Part shown: positions 27,108 through 35,340 of the stretch, in pieces | Layout of the letters: each line of letters begins with the position of its first letter | Position numbering within the stretch: position 1 is the stretch's first letter | Assembly (NCBI RefSeq): GCF_002920615.1 | Contig: NZ_PQSU01000002.1 | Span: 310,001 to 374,000, forward strand | Length of the DNA: 64,000 bases | Reading direction: 5' to 3' | From: Streptomyces sp. Ru62 | Lineage (GTDB): Bacteria; Actinomycetota; Actinomycetes; Streptomycetales; Streptomycetaceae | Program-made: the position numbers and the translations under genes | Notes under the pieces: model-generated | Databases searched by the model: none | What the model saw: the letters and a program-made list of their open reading frames with translations, nothing else | What the model was told of the DNA's origin: nothing

Positions 27108-28469
27108 TCATCGCAGGGCCGCCTCCCCCGTCACCCTCTCCCGTGTGACGGGGGAGGCGGTGCTGCCGCAGGAAACGGCCCGGTCCGCGCCGATCAGCGC
27201 CCACCAGGCGACCAGACCGAAACACACCGCCGTCAGGACGGTCGACGGGCCGCCGATGTCGGCATACGCGAAGTCCACGAGCTGCCACACCAGCAGGCCG
27301 CACGCGATCAGCGCGCAGTCCAGGCCGTGGCCGCCGGCCGCGCGGGTCCGGCACAGGCCGCGCAGCGCGCACACCAGCAGGGCGAGCCAGGAGCCCGCGA
27401 GGCACAGCAGTCCGACCAGACCCTGTTCGCCGAGGACCAGCAGGTACATGTTGTGCGGTGAGAGCAGCGGCTGCCGGCGGTAGGCGGCACCCGCGCCCGC
27501 GATGTCGCTGCCCGAGGACAGCGCGAGCGAGGCGTGCCCGTCCCGGTGCTCGGGGAAGCCCTTCAGACCGACGCCGGTCAGCGGGCGTTCGCGCCACATG
27601 TCGACGGCCGCGGCCCACATCGTGTACCGGTCGGTGACCGACTGGTCGGGAGCGTCGGTGACCTGGGTGATGCTGTCGAACCGTTCCTGGAGCATCGTCG
27701 TACCCACGCCGAACCCGCCCACCAGCACCACACCCGCGGCCACCACGGCAGCCCCCGCCTTGAGTGCCCGGCGCAGGCCGGCCAGGACCAGCTGGACGGT
27801 GACGGTGACCGCGGTCGCGATCCAGGCACCCCGGCTGAAGGACAGGGCGAGCGGAACCGCGAGGGCGAGCGCGCAGCAGGCGGCGAACGCCCGCCCCCGT
27901 TCCACGGACCGGCCGAGCGCCAGGCCCACGGCGCACACCAGCCCGAAGGACACCACCGTCGCCATGCCCATCACGTCCGTCGCCCCGAAGGTGCCGACCG
28001 CCCGGATGTCCTGGCCCTGGTAGGAGGCACCGGTGCCGGTGACGTACTGGTGCACGCCCAAAGCCCCCTGCCACCCCGCGAGGGCCACCACCGACCAGGC
28101 CAGCAGCCGGAAGTCGGCCCGGCCGCGGACGAGGAGGACGACGGCGGCCGGAACGAGGACGAAGACCTGGAGGTAACGGCCGAGCCCGGTGATCCCGGCG
28201 CCCGGTGCCACCGCGTGCAGCGCGGCCAGCGCGAGGCCGGCCACCGGCAGCCCGAGGACCAGCGCGGCGGTGCGGGTGAGCGGGCGGCGGCGCGCCCGCA
28301 GCAGCCGTACCGCGCAGAAGAGGACGACCAGCGCGGACAGGGCGTCGGCGGGACCCGCGCCGCCCTCGTCGCCGGAGGCGACCGGCAGTGCGAGCAGGGC
28401 GACCACGGCCAGCACGGGCAGCACCGGCGACGGTCGCACGGGGCGGTGCAACGGCAGGGTGAGGGCCAT
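27108..28469 (-). CDS. Wzy/O-antigen ligase-like polymerase
   Basis: A 453-residue membrane protein with about ten hydrophobic segments and the large extracytoplasmic loop typical of Wzy and WaaL. The loop contains RPLTGVGLKGFPEHRDGHASLALSS, then PLLSPHNMYLLVLGEQGLVGLLCL, the HN-x5-8-E motif conserved in O-antigen ligase family proteins. In this operon it is most likely the polymerase of the repeat unit. ATG 28469 is 3 bp after the sugar transferase stop. An 82 bp gap separates its stop from the flippase start, the only real gap in the operon. Confidence 0.85.
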   Translation of the reverse strand: MALTLPLHRPVRPSPVLPVLAVVALLALPVASGDEGGAGPADALSALVVLFCAVRLLRARRRPLTRTAALVLGLPVAGLALAALHAVAPGAGITGLGRYLQVFVLVPAAVVLLVRGRADFRLLAWSVVALAGWQGALGVHQYVTGTGASYQGQDIRAVGTFGATDVMGMATVVSFGLVCAVGLALGRSVERGRAFAACCALALAVPLALSFSRGAWIATAVTVTVQLVLAGLRRALKAGAAVVAAGVVLVGGFGVGTTMLQERFDSITQVTDAPDQSVTDRYTMWAAAVDMWRERPLTGVGLKGFPEHRDGHASLALSSGSDIAGAGAAYRRQPLLSPHNMYLLVLGEQGLVGLLCLAGSWLALLVCALRGLCRTRAAGGHGLDCALIACGLLVWQLVDFAYADIGGPSTVLTAVCFGLVAWWALIGADRAVSCGSTASPVTRERVTGEAALR

Positions 28470-28472
28470 CGG

Positions 28473-29894
28473 TCAGCTCCCCGTGGACCGTACGAGCGCG
28501 GCGGCGGTGCGCAGCATGATGCAGACGTCCTGCCACAGCGACCAGTTGTCGATGTAGGCGTTGTCGAAGCGGGCCCGGTCCTCGATCGAGGTGTCGCCGC
28601 GCAGCCCGTTGATCTGGGCGAGCCCGGTGATGCCGGTCTGCATGCGGTGGCGGGCCGCGTACCCCGGGTAGGTCTGGCTGAACTGGGCGACGAAGTAGGG
28701 CCGTTCGGGACGCGGGCCGACCAGGCTCATGTCGCCCCGTACGACGTTCCAGAGCTGGAGCAGCTCGTCCAGCGACGCCTGCCGCAGGAACCGGCAGAAC
28801 GGGTTCATCCTCCGCTCGCCGGCCACGCTCCACCGGGTGGCCGCCTCGTGTTCGTCGGCCGGGCGGTGGGTGCGGAACTTCAGCAGCGTGAAGGGACGGC
28901 CGTCCTTCCCGATGCGCTCCTGCCGGAACACCACCCCGGGCCCGTCGGTGAGCCGCAGCACCACCGCGCACACCAGCAGCAGCGGGCTGATCAGTACCAG
29001 CAGCGTCCCGGCCACCGTGATGTCCAGCAGCCGCTTGGCCACGCTCGTCCGCCGCCGCGCGCCCAGGTCCAGGCGGCGCACGGCGAACCCGGCGAGCTGG
29101 TCGCGCACCTCGTACGCCGGACCGTCCGCGTCCACCTCCCAGAGCGTGCAGCCGGACTCGGTGAGCGCCCGCAGCAGCGGCCCCTTATCCGTGCGCACGT
29201 CCGGGTGGACGGTGAGGACGACCCGCACCCCGTTCTGGATGAGCGCCCGCTCCACCTCCTCGCCGGTGGTGAGCACCGGCAGCCCGCCGGCGCCGTCCGC
29301 GTGCTCCGCGACCACCCCCACCGGACGCACTCCGCAGCCCGGCTGCCGGAGCAGCGCGGCCGCCACCCGCCGGGCGGCCACCACGGGCCCGATCACCAGG
29401 GCGGGACGCGGGTGCCTGCGCAGCGCGACCCGGCGCCGCCAGTGCACCGCGCCCCGGCCCGCACCGGCCGCCACCGCGTGCAGAGCGCAGCCCAGCAGCA
29501 GCGTGGACGCGGTGAGGGCGCTGCCGGGGGCGTACGTGGCGAGCAGGGCGGCCAGGCCCAGCCAGACCACCGCGATCCGCGCGCACACCGCGGGGAGTTC
29601 GTCGAGGACGCCGTGCACCGACCGCGCGGAGGGCGGGCGCAGCAGCAGCGCGCCGGACACCAGCACCGCGACCGGCAGCGGCCGGCGGGTGGCCTCGTCC
29701 AGCGCGATGCCGCCCACCAGCGCGGCGAGCAGGTCGGTGGCGAGCAGGGGCAGCGGTGAGGCGGGCCGCTCGGGCGGGCGTCGCGGCGGGAACCGGAGGC
29801 CGCCTTCGGCGCGGGCCGGCAGCACGGAGACGGGTGAGAATCCGTGGTCCCATGGCTGCGCGCCGGGGGAGGGGACGGTGCTTTCCGCAGTCAC
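28473..29894 (-). CDS. initiating sugar-1-phosphate polyprenyl transferase
   Basis: A 473-residue polyprenyl glycosylphosphotransferase of the WbaP/CpsE type. Several N-terminal transmembrane helices (about residues 40-140) are followed by a Rossmann-like CoA-binding/sugar-sensing domain. The C-terminal catalytic domain has RLLDITVAGTLLVLISPLLL, then FRQERIGKDGRPFTLLKFRT, RMNPFCRFLRQASLDELLQLWNV, GDMSLVGPRPERP and GITGLAQINGLRG. It places the first sugar phosphate on undecaprenyl phosphate. The GTG at 29894 overlaps the upstream GT stop (GTGA); the longer frame beginning at 30155 is arginine-rich shadow of that gene. Confidence 0.9.
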   Translation of the reverse strand: MTAESTVPSPGAQPWDHGFSPVSVLPARAEGGLRFPPRRPPERPASPLPLLATDLLAALVGGIALDEATRRPLPVAVLVSGALLLRPPSARSVHGVLDELPAVCARIAVVWLGLAALLATYAPGSALTASTLLLGCALHAVAAGAGRGAVHWRRRVALRRHPRPALVIGPVVAARRVAAALLRQPGCGVRPVGVVAEHADGAGGLPVLTTGEEVERALIQNGVRVVLTVHPDVRTDKGPLLRALTESGCTLWEVDADGPAYEVRDQLAGFAVRRLDLGARRRTSVAKRLLDITVAGTLLVLISPLLLVCAVVLRLTDGPGVVFRQERIGKDGRPFTLLKFRTHRPADEHEAATRWSVAGERRMNPFCRFLRQASLDELLQLWNVVRGDMSLVGPRPERPYFVAQFSQTYPGYAARHRMQTGITGLAQINGLRGDTSIEDRARFDNAYIDNWSLWQDVCIMLRTAAALVRSTGS

Positions 29895-31156
29895 GAGTGG
29901 TTGGACTCCCTGCACTCGGAGGGTACGAGCTCGGTTGTTCCGCCGGTCGCCGCCGGGGCGTCGCGGTCTGTGCCGGCGGTGCCGAGGAGGGTGCGGTAGA
30001 GGGCCGCGAACCGTTCGGCGGTGAGCCGCACGTCGTGCGTGGACAGGACGTACCGACGGCCTTGGTCGCCGAGCGCCGCGCGCAGTGGTGGGTCGGACAG
30101 CAGCCCGGTGACCGCGCCGGCCAGTGCGGTGGGATCCTGCGGCGGCACCAGGCAACGCTCGGCGAGCGCGCGCGGCAGGCTCTCCCGGGCGCCGTCGACG
30201 TCGGTGAGGACGACGGGTGTTCCGCAGCCCAGTGCCTCCAGCGGGGCGAGCGCCATGCCCTCCCAGCGTGAGGGCAGCACCACCAGGTCGGCGGCCCGGT
30301 ACCAGGGCACGGGGTCGGGGACGGCGCCGGTGAAGTGGACGGAGGAGGGTGCCCTTCGTCGTAATGCCTCGCGGTCGGGGCCGTCACCGACGAGCACGAG
30401 CGTCGCCCGTGGCAGCACGCCGATGACCTCCTCCCAGGCCCGCAGCAGTACGTCTTGCCCCTTCTGGCGGCAGAGGCGGCCTACGCACACCACGAGGGGG
30501 CGGCCCTCGTCGCCGGGTGCGGGCGGCTCCGGCTGGAGCCCGTCGGCGGCGGCCCGCGGTGCGGGAGGGGGGACTGCCGGGCGGCCGGGCGCGGTGCCGG
30601 AGGGGGCGGCCGGGGAGAAGCGGGTCGTGTCGATGCCGTTGGGGATGACCGTGTAGGCCGCGCGCACCCCGGCGCGCAGACCCGTCGCGCGCTCCGCCTC
30701 GCTGACGCACACCACCCGGTCCGCCCAGCGCGCTCCCCACCGCTCCCAGCGCAGGGCGAGCGCAGCGGTGACGCCCCCGACCGCCTCGAAGGACCAGGCG
30801 TGCGGCTGGAACACGGTCGGGACGCGCCCGCGGACGGCGAGCCGCGCGGCCAGACCCGCCTTGGCGCTGTGCGCGTGCACCAGTTCGGGCCGAACCTCGT
30901 CGATCAGACGGGCGAGCCGGCGTACCTCGCCCGGCAGGCCGGGCCCCGGGGAGCGGCTCGCCCGCCAGTCCCGGACGTCGGCGCCCAGTTCTCGCAGGTC
31001 GGCGGCCAGTGCTCCGCCCGGGCAGGCCACCGTGACGCGCAGGCCCGCCGCGAGCTGGGCCCGCGCCAGGTCGAGCACGACCCGGGCGACACCGCCGTCG
31101 ACGGGTTGCGCGAGGTGCAGGAGCCGGGGCCGAAGGTCGGGTGCTGGCTGGTGCAT
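29891..31156 (-). CDS. GT4-family glycosyltransferase, first gene of the exopolysaccharide operon
   Basis: A 421-residue GT-B enzyme. RLLHLAQPVDGGVARVVLDL contains the donor-side glycine loop. PELVHAHSAKAGLAARLA and VIPNGIDTTRF are the hinge motifs, and LPSRWEGMALAPLEALGCGTPVV holds the E-x7-E sugar-nucleotide motif. A Pro/Ala insert of about 30 residues (about 190-220) separates the two lobes. ATG 31156 with GAGGTAA upstream is chosen; the extra upstream frame is Arg/Ser-rich and lacks the fold. The secreted DUF3344 gene lies 55 bp upstream on the same strand and may share the transcript. Confidence 0.88.
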   Translation of the reverse strand: MHQPAPDLRPRLLHLAQPVDGGVARVVLDLARAQLAAGLRVTVACPGGALAADLRELGADVRDWRASRSPGPGLPGEVRRLARLIDEVRPELVHAHSAKAGLAARLAVRGRVPTVFQPHAWSFEAVGGVTAALALRWERWGARWADRVVCVSEAERATGLRAGVRAAYTVIPNGIDTTRFSPAAPSGTAPGRPAVPPPAPRAAADGLQPEPPAPGDEGRPLVVCVGRLCRQKGQDVLLRAWEEVIGVLPRATLVLVGDGPDREALRRRAPSSVHFTGAVPDPVPWYRAADLVVLPSRWEGMALAPLEALGCGTPVVLTDVDGARESLPRALAERCLVPPQDPTALAGAVTGLLSDPPLRAALGDQGRRYVLSTHDVRLTAERFAALYRTLLGTAGTDRDAPAATGGTTELVPSECRESNHS

Positions 31157-31211
31157 GCGCGGGTTACCTCGCTCACGGGGGCGCTCAGGACTGCGGTCGT
31201 GAACGCGGCTC

Positions 31212-32309
31212 CTACTTACGGGCGTCCACGGCGGCGAAGAGCGCGCCGGCCCATGCCGCGTCCGCGTGGGAAACGAGCCGGAAGCCGGGCTGGTCACCAC
31301 CGCGCCGCAGGGCCCGGCCGAGATCCAACACGTCGGAGTCGTAGCCGAGCGTGTTGGCGTAGGCCGGAATCCGCCGGGCGGGTACGTCACCCGGTTCGCT
31401 GATCGTGGAGTTGAGTACGTCGTCCGGGGGATTGGCGGAGTCGCGCAGTGCGACGGGCGTACGCCGGGGGCCGAGGGAGAGCGTGAGCGTCTCGCCCACG
31501 CTGCCCCGGTCGCCGCCGTACGCCACCAGGCCGACGCGTCCGCCCGCCCCCGCCGGTACGCGCATCCCGGTGAGCCGGACGTCGACGGGGGTGTCCAGCG
31601 CCTCGAAGCCGTCCCACAGGGCCAGCTCGCGCAGCGGCTCCGCGGGGTTCTCGTACGCCACCACCAGGGTCCAGCCGCCCCAGGTCCCGGCCGCGGACCT
31701 GCCCACGGCGATGCCGACCTGCGCGACGGTGTACAGTCCCGAACCGCTCTCCCGCACCAGCCGGGTGACGTCGGCCGAGGCCTGGAAGGCGTTCGCGCCG
31801 GCTGCCTCCCGGTGGCCCTCGAACGTGTCGGCGAGGACCTCCTGGTACGCGCCGCCCGGTCCTGCGATCAGTACCCGCCCGTCGTCGCGCGGCGGTTTGT
31901 GCTCGCCGGCGCGCGGATTGCCGCCCCAGTACAGCCTGGCGTACGTGACCCGGCCGCCCTCGGGGACGCGGAGCTCGGCCCGGGAGGAGTTGTAGGTGCG
32001 CGGGTCGGCGTCGACGTCGACGTCGACCATGTCGAGGCCGGCGTTCGCCGGAGTCCGTCCGGCCCGCACCGCCTGGCACGCGGAATCCTCCGACGCGCGG
32101 CAGCTCACGGAGGCGTTGGCCGCGCGGACGAAGCCACCGTGCTGCACGGTGTGGTGACGCGGCGTCAAGACCTGGCGTGTGGCCTCGGCGGAGGGCGGCG
32201 CGCCCGTCCGGGCCGCGGCCGGCGTCGTCGGGACCGACAGGACGGCGAGGGTGGTGGAGGCGAGGACGCCCGCCGTTGTACGCAGCAGGGGACCCAGGAG
32301 ATCGCACAT
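31212..32309 (-). CDS. secreted DUF3344-like protein
   Basis: A 365-residue exported protein. Start ATG 32309 (MCDLLGPLLRTTAGVLAST) with a signal ending about TPAAA is preferred over a TTG at 32351, which has no ribosome site. The mature part has two Cys (SCRASEDSACQAV), an RLYWGGN strand, WGGWTLVVAYENP and LWDGFEALDT, which fit the DUF3344 beta-sandwich family of surface proteins. It is upstream of and co-directional with the exopolysaccharide operon and divergent from chpF. Role unknown; adhesion or polymer binding is a guess. Confidence 0.7.
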   Translation of the reverse strand: MCDLLGPLLRTTAGVLASTTLAVLSVPTTPAAARTGAPPSAEATRQVLTPRHHTVQHGGFVRAANASVSCRASEDSACQAVRAGRTPANAGLDMVDVDVDADPRTYNSSRAELRVPEGGRVTYARLYWGGNPRAGEHKPPRDDGRVLIAGPGGAYQEVLADTFEGHREAAGANAFQASADVTRLVRESGSGLYTVAQVGIAVGRSAAGTWGGWTLVVAYENPAEPLRELALWDGFEALDTPVDVRLTGMRVPAGAGGRVGLVAYGGDRGSVGETLTLSLGPRRTPVALRDSANPPDDVLNSTISEPGDVPARRIPAYANTLGYDSDVLDLGRALRRGGDQPGFRLVSHADAAWAGALFAAVDARK

Positions 32310-32442
32310 GACCGAACGGTGCCCTTTCGCACGTCCTGAAGAGATCCGCAACTGTAGTCGATATACCTACAAACTCCGACAAACTCTGCAAGTGTGTTGG
32401 AAAGGTGAAGGCATCCCGTCCTCACGTCACCCCATTGGCGGC

Positions 32443-32470
32443 ACAACCCCCGGCAGCGTCGTGCGTTGAC
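32443..32470 (+). promoter_or_regulatory. sigma-BldN-like promoter for chpF
   Basis: ACAACC (32443-32448), a 16 bp spacer and GTTGAC (32465-32470), 54 bp before the chpF start. It shares the AACC-N16-GTTGA pattern with both rodlin promoters. Confidence 0.58.
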
Positions 32471-32524
32471 ACTGCGCCGGGCGTCCGCTCGGATGTTTGT
32501 GTCGATCCCAAGGAGCACCTCTCC

Positions 32525-32764
32525 ATGTCGCGTATCGCGAAGGGCCTGGTCCTGACCTCCGCCGCCGTCGCGGCCGTCGCCGGCGGTGCCGGCGTGGCCT
32601 CCGCCGACGCCGGCGCGGGCGCTGTCGCCGCCAAGTCGCCGGGCGTGCTGTCGGGCAACGTCATCCAGGTCCCGATCCACGTCCCGATCAATGTGTGCGG
32701 CAACACCGTCGACTTCATCGCCCTGCTCAACCCCGCGTTCGGCAACGCCTGCGTCAACGACTGA
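32525..32764 (+). CDS. chpF: short chaplin (ChpF position)
   Basis: A 79-residue secreted short chaplin: signal MSRIAKGLVLTSAAVAAVAGGAGVASA, then a complete domain SPGVLSGNVIQVPIHVPIN, CGNTVDFIALLNPAFGNAC. The conserved Cys pair and alternating hydrophobic strands that form amyloid at the air-water interface are intact. ATG 32525 has AAGGAG at 32511-32516. A terminator follows. It is divergent from the DUF3344 gene. The MSRIAK start is shared with the chpG-like gene at 37.4 kb, which suggests the two arose by duplication. Named by position relative to the S. coelicolor locus. Confidence 0.92.
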   Translation: MSRIAKGLVLTSAAVAAVAGGAGVASADAGAGAVAAKSPGVLSGNVIQVPIHVPINVCGNTVDFIALLNPAFGNACVND

Positions 32765-32784
32765 CATCGGGACGCACCCTTCGG

Positions 32785-32831
32785 CCGGCCGTCCGCCCCG
32801 CGCGCTCGTCGCGGGGCGGCCGGCCGGTTTT
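32785..32831 (+). terminator. terminator after chpF
   Basis: An 18 bp stem with a single mismatch (32785-32802 against 32810-32827), a 7-base loop and TTTT following. Confidence 0.88.
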
Positions 32832-32935
32832 GCGCTCCTCCGAATGGATCACATTCCGTAGGCGAGCGGTTGCGCACGGAGAACGGTGAATCGACGGTGG
32901 GCACAGGCCCCCACTGTTCACCGAAAGGAACACCC

Positions 32936-34021
32936 ATGCGTGATCTGCCTGTCCGGCGTCTCGCGTCCACCGTCCTGTGCGCGTCTGTACTGATCGGCAT
33001 CACCGGTCCGATCGCGGTCGCCGCCGATGCGTCCCGGGAGCACGACCGCGCCGCCTTCCGGGCGCCCGTCCCGGCAGCGGAGAAGGAGAAGCTGCTCGCG
33101 CAGGTCAGGAACCTCGGCACCGCCGGTTCCGCCCTCGATCCGGTCGTCGACCTGCTCAACCAGTCGCTGGAGAAGGGCAAGCTGCCCGCCGACGAGGCCA
33201 GGCGACTGGGGGAGGCGGCGAAGCAGGCCGTCCGCCGGGCCGCCACTGATCCCAAGCCGGCCGCCCCGACGGCTCCCGCCCAGGCGACGGCCCCCGTGCG
33301 CCCGTCGGCCCCCTCCCAGCCGCCGACGACCACTCAGCCGACGGCGTCCGCGCAGCCCGCGGCTCCTGCAACGTCCACGGCGGCGACTCCCACGACCGCG
33401 TCCAAGCCCGCGGCTCAGGCGGCTGCGTCCAAGCCCGCGGCTCAGGCGGCGGCGACGGCGTCCGCGACTCCCACCGCGCCGGCGACGGCGTCCGCGACTC
33501 CCACCGCGCCGGCGAGTCCGACGGCCTCGGCGAAGCCCGCGGCACCCGCTTCTCCGGCGACCACGGCGAAACCCGCGGCTCCCTCGGTGCCGGCGACTTC
33601 CCCGGTGGCGACGAAGCCCACCAAGCCGAGCACCACCGCCACGCCGTCCGCCCCCGCGTCACCGTCGGCCTCCGCGGCACCTTCGGCCCCCGCCGTCCCC
33701 GCTGCCCCCGCGGTCTCCGGCGTCCCGGCGGCCCTCACCGTGAAGTCGGCCGAGCGGCACGCGGACATCGTCAGCCCGCTCTCGTCCCGTGACCTGGCCG
33801 ATGACGCGCTCTCCGCACTGCAGACCGCGATCGACAATCTGGTGAAGGCGGTCACCGGGCAGCTGGACCAGCTCCTGTCGTCCGCCACCGACGTGGTCTC
33901 CGGCCTGGTCGACCTGCTGGGGCCGGACCTCCTCGGCGAGGACACGTCCGCTCCCAGCGTCGATTCCCTGCCCGCACTGCCCAGCCTCCCCGCGGAGCCC
34001 AGCCAGTCGGCGACCAGCTGA
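32936..34021 (+). CDS. secreted Ala/Pro/Thr-rich stalk protein
   Basis: A 361-residue exported protein: MRDLPVRRLASTVLCASVLIGITGPIAVAA signal and a short helical region with repeated Leu (LLAQVRNLGTAGSALDPVVDLLNQSLEKGKL). A disordered stretch of nearly 200 residues of Ala, Pro, Thr and Ser follows, then a second amphipathic helix region (LSALQTAIDNLVKAVTGQLDQLLSSATDVVSGLVDLLG). Two helical ends joined by a long flexible stalk suggest a surface spacer, possibly O-glycosylated. ATG 32936 has GAAAGGA upstream. I do not recognise a family. Placement just after chpF among spore-surface genes suggests, but does not prove, an aerial-hypha role. Confidence 0.72.
   Translation: MRDLPVRRLASTVLCASVLIGITGPIAVAADASREHDRAAFRAPVPAAEKEKLLAQVRNLGTAGSALDPVVDLLNQSLEKGKLPADEARRLGEAAKQAVRRAATDPKPAAPTAPAQATAPVRPSAPSQPPTTTQPTASAQPAAPATSTAATPTTASKPAAQAAASKPAAQAAATASATPTAPATASATPTAPASPTASAKPAAPASPATTAKPAAPSVPATSPVATKPTKPSTTATPSAPASPSASAAPSAPAVPAAPAVSGVPAALTVKSAERHADIVSPLSSRDLADDALSALQTAIDNLVKAVTGQLDQLLSSATDVVSGLVDLLGPDLLGEDTSAPSVDSLPALPSLPAEPSQSATS
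33398..33511 (+). repeat. in-frame tandem repeats in the stalk region
   Basis: A 27 bp unit encoding ASKPAAQAA occurs twice (33398-33424, 33425-33451). It is followed directly by a 30 bp unit encoding ATASATPTAP, also twice (33452-33481, 33482-33511). Copies are nearly identical, implying recent length change of the stalk. Confidence 0.85.
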
Positions 34022-34154
34022 GACCTGTGCTCACCAGCGGCTGCACGGCAATTTCATATGTCTTCTCGATGCGGAGTTTCCGGCCCGGCCGGACATCGTT
34101 AGGCACGGCGTCAGAGACCCCTGGGTGACGTGAGTTGCCGAAGAGAGGAACACG

Positions 34155-34442
34155 ATGAAGTCCCTGAAGGCCGCCGCCGTAGTCACCGGTTCCGTGGCCC
34201 TTGCGGGCGTCGCCGCACCCGCGTTCGCCTACGACGCCCACCACCTGCCGCCCATGAGCGTCAACGGCGCGCTCGCCCACCTCGCCGAGAAGCCACCCAC
34301 GGTGAAGGACCTGATGCCGCTGCAGCACCAGTCGGACGCGCTCGACACCGAGAACAAGGACTCCGTGCTGAGTCACCTGAAGGACGTCACCACGTCGGTC
34401 AACCACCGGCCGCTGCTCGGTGGCCTGCCCCTGAAGCGCTGA
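34155..34442 (+). CDS. small secreted protein of the chaplin region
   Basis: A 95-residue protein with a clear signal peptide (MKSLKAAAVVTGSVALAGVAAPAFA) and a 70-residue mature part: YDAHHLPPMSVNGALAHLAE, then DLMPLQHQSDALDTENKDSVLSHLKDVTTSVN and a short Leu/Gly tail. There is no Cys and no transmembrane helix. GALAHL and SVLSHL echo the rodlin C-terminal motif DGALAHLLEDVSIL, though similarity is short. AGAGAGGA precedes the ATG. I do not recognise the family. The setting and rodlin-like echo suggest a spore-surface accessory. Confidence 0.68.
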   Translation: MKSLKAAAVVTGSVALAGVAAPAFAYDAHHLPPMSVNGALAHLAEKPPTVKDLMPLQHQSDALDTENKDSVLSHLKDVTTSVNHRPLLGGLPLKR

Positions 34443-34461
34443 CGCCCTCCGCCCCCCCGAC

Positions 34462-34493
34462 GGGCCGGTCCCGCAGCCACGCGGAACCGGCCC
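34462..34493 (+). terminator. hairpin after the small secreted gene
   Basis: GGGCCGGTCCCGC (34462-34474) pairs with GCGGAACCGGCCC (34481-34493), one mismatch, 6-base loop, no U-tract. Confidence 0.6.
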
Positions 34494-34603
34494 TCGGCGT
34501 ATGAGGGGGCAGGTCCCCCGATCGTGTGGAGTGGCTTCGGACGCTGCTCCGGAAGGGTGACAAGCCGTCAGGTCGCACCACGGCCCGTCGATAGGGTCGC
34601 GCG

Positions 34604-35107
34604 GTGACCACAGTACCCAGCGAAATCCGCCCCTTCCGCGCCGCCGACCTCGGGACGCTCGCCCTGCTCGCCTGGATGGCCAGGAACGAGGAGGGTGCCG
34701 GCAGGACCCCCTGTCTGCTCGCCTGCTCTCTGGGCGACGGGCCGGGCGGGCCGGAGGGCGCGTCCGCCGCCGTGGCGCGGCTTCTGGACGAGATGCGGCT
34801 GCCGGTGGGCGGCGACCCCGTCGACGGCACGACCCGGCCGAGCCTGAAGGTCAGCATGCTGGTCGTCGCCGGCCAGATCGTCCTCCAGATGCCGAACGTC
34901 ACCACCCAGGTCACGCCGCCCGCCGAGTGGCTGGAGGCGGTCGGGAACCTCGGTTACACGTATTTCATGTTCACCACGCGCGTCTGCCCCACGACCGGCC
35001 CTCGCCGGCCGGTCGCGGGCCCGGAGCTGGCCGCGTTCGCGGGAGCCCCGGAAACGACGAACGCCGCCGCGCACGTCTACCTGCCCGCCCGCAGCCTGCG
35101 CGCCTGA
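34604..35107 (+). CDS. DUF5949-like conserved streptomycete protein
   Basis: A 167-residue cytoplasmic protein without signal or membrane segment, GTG start at 34604. Hydrophobic strands LKVSMLVVAGQIVLQMPNVTTQ and LGYTYFMFTTRVCPTTG surround a WLEAVGNL turn. The pattern resembles the Streptomyces-specific DUF5949 family as I remember it, but this is a recollection and not a search. No catalytic motif is visible. It has no obvious operon partner; a hairpin precedes it and over 200 bp separates it from the next gene. Confidence 0.6.
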   Translation: MTTVPSEIRPFRAADLGTLALLAWMARNEEGAGRTPCLLACSLGDGPGGPEGASAAVARLLDEMRLPVGGDPVDGTTRPSLKVSMLVVAGQIVLQMPNVTTQVTPPAEWLEAVGNLGYTYFMFTTRVCPTTGPRRPVAGPELAAFAGAPETTNAAAHVYLPARSLRA

Positions 35108-35340
35108 CGCTCCGGTACGCAGGCGGAAGCCGGGGCCTCGCCCCCTCACCCGTCCTCACCGCACCAGGGTCCCCCGCTTCCGCACCTCCCCCGGTCGGGG
35201 CGCTGCCGCCGTCCGCCGGTGAGACTTCTGGACGAGCCGACTATTACGGCACCCGGGGGAATTGTGAAATGAAGGCGTTTTCCGCTCGTTACCCGGTACG
35301 GACCTCGAACCCCCGCCATTCCGAAAGGGACCGTACTGAC

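Noticed and set aside
27022..28971. Minus-strand frame of 649 codons spanning the polymerase gene and the start of the flippase gene
   Set aside because: Overlaps the better-supported polymerase and sugar transferase frames; Arg/Gly/Pro-rich without membrane segments.
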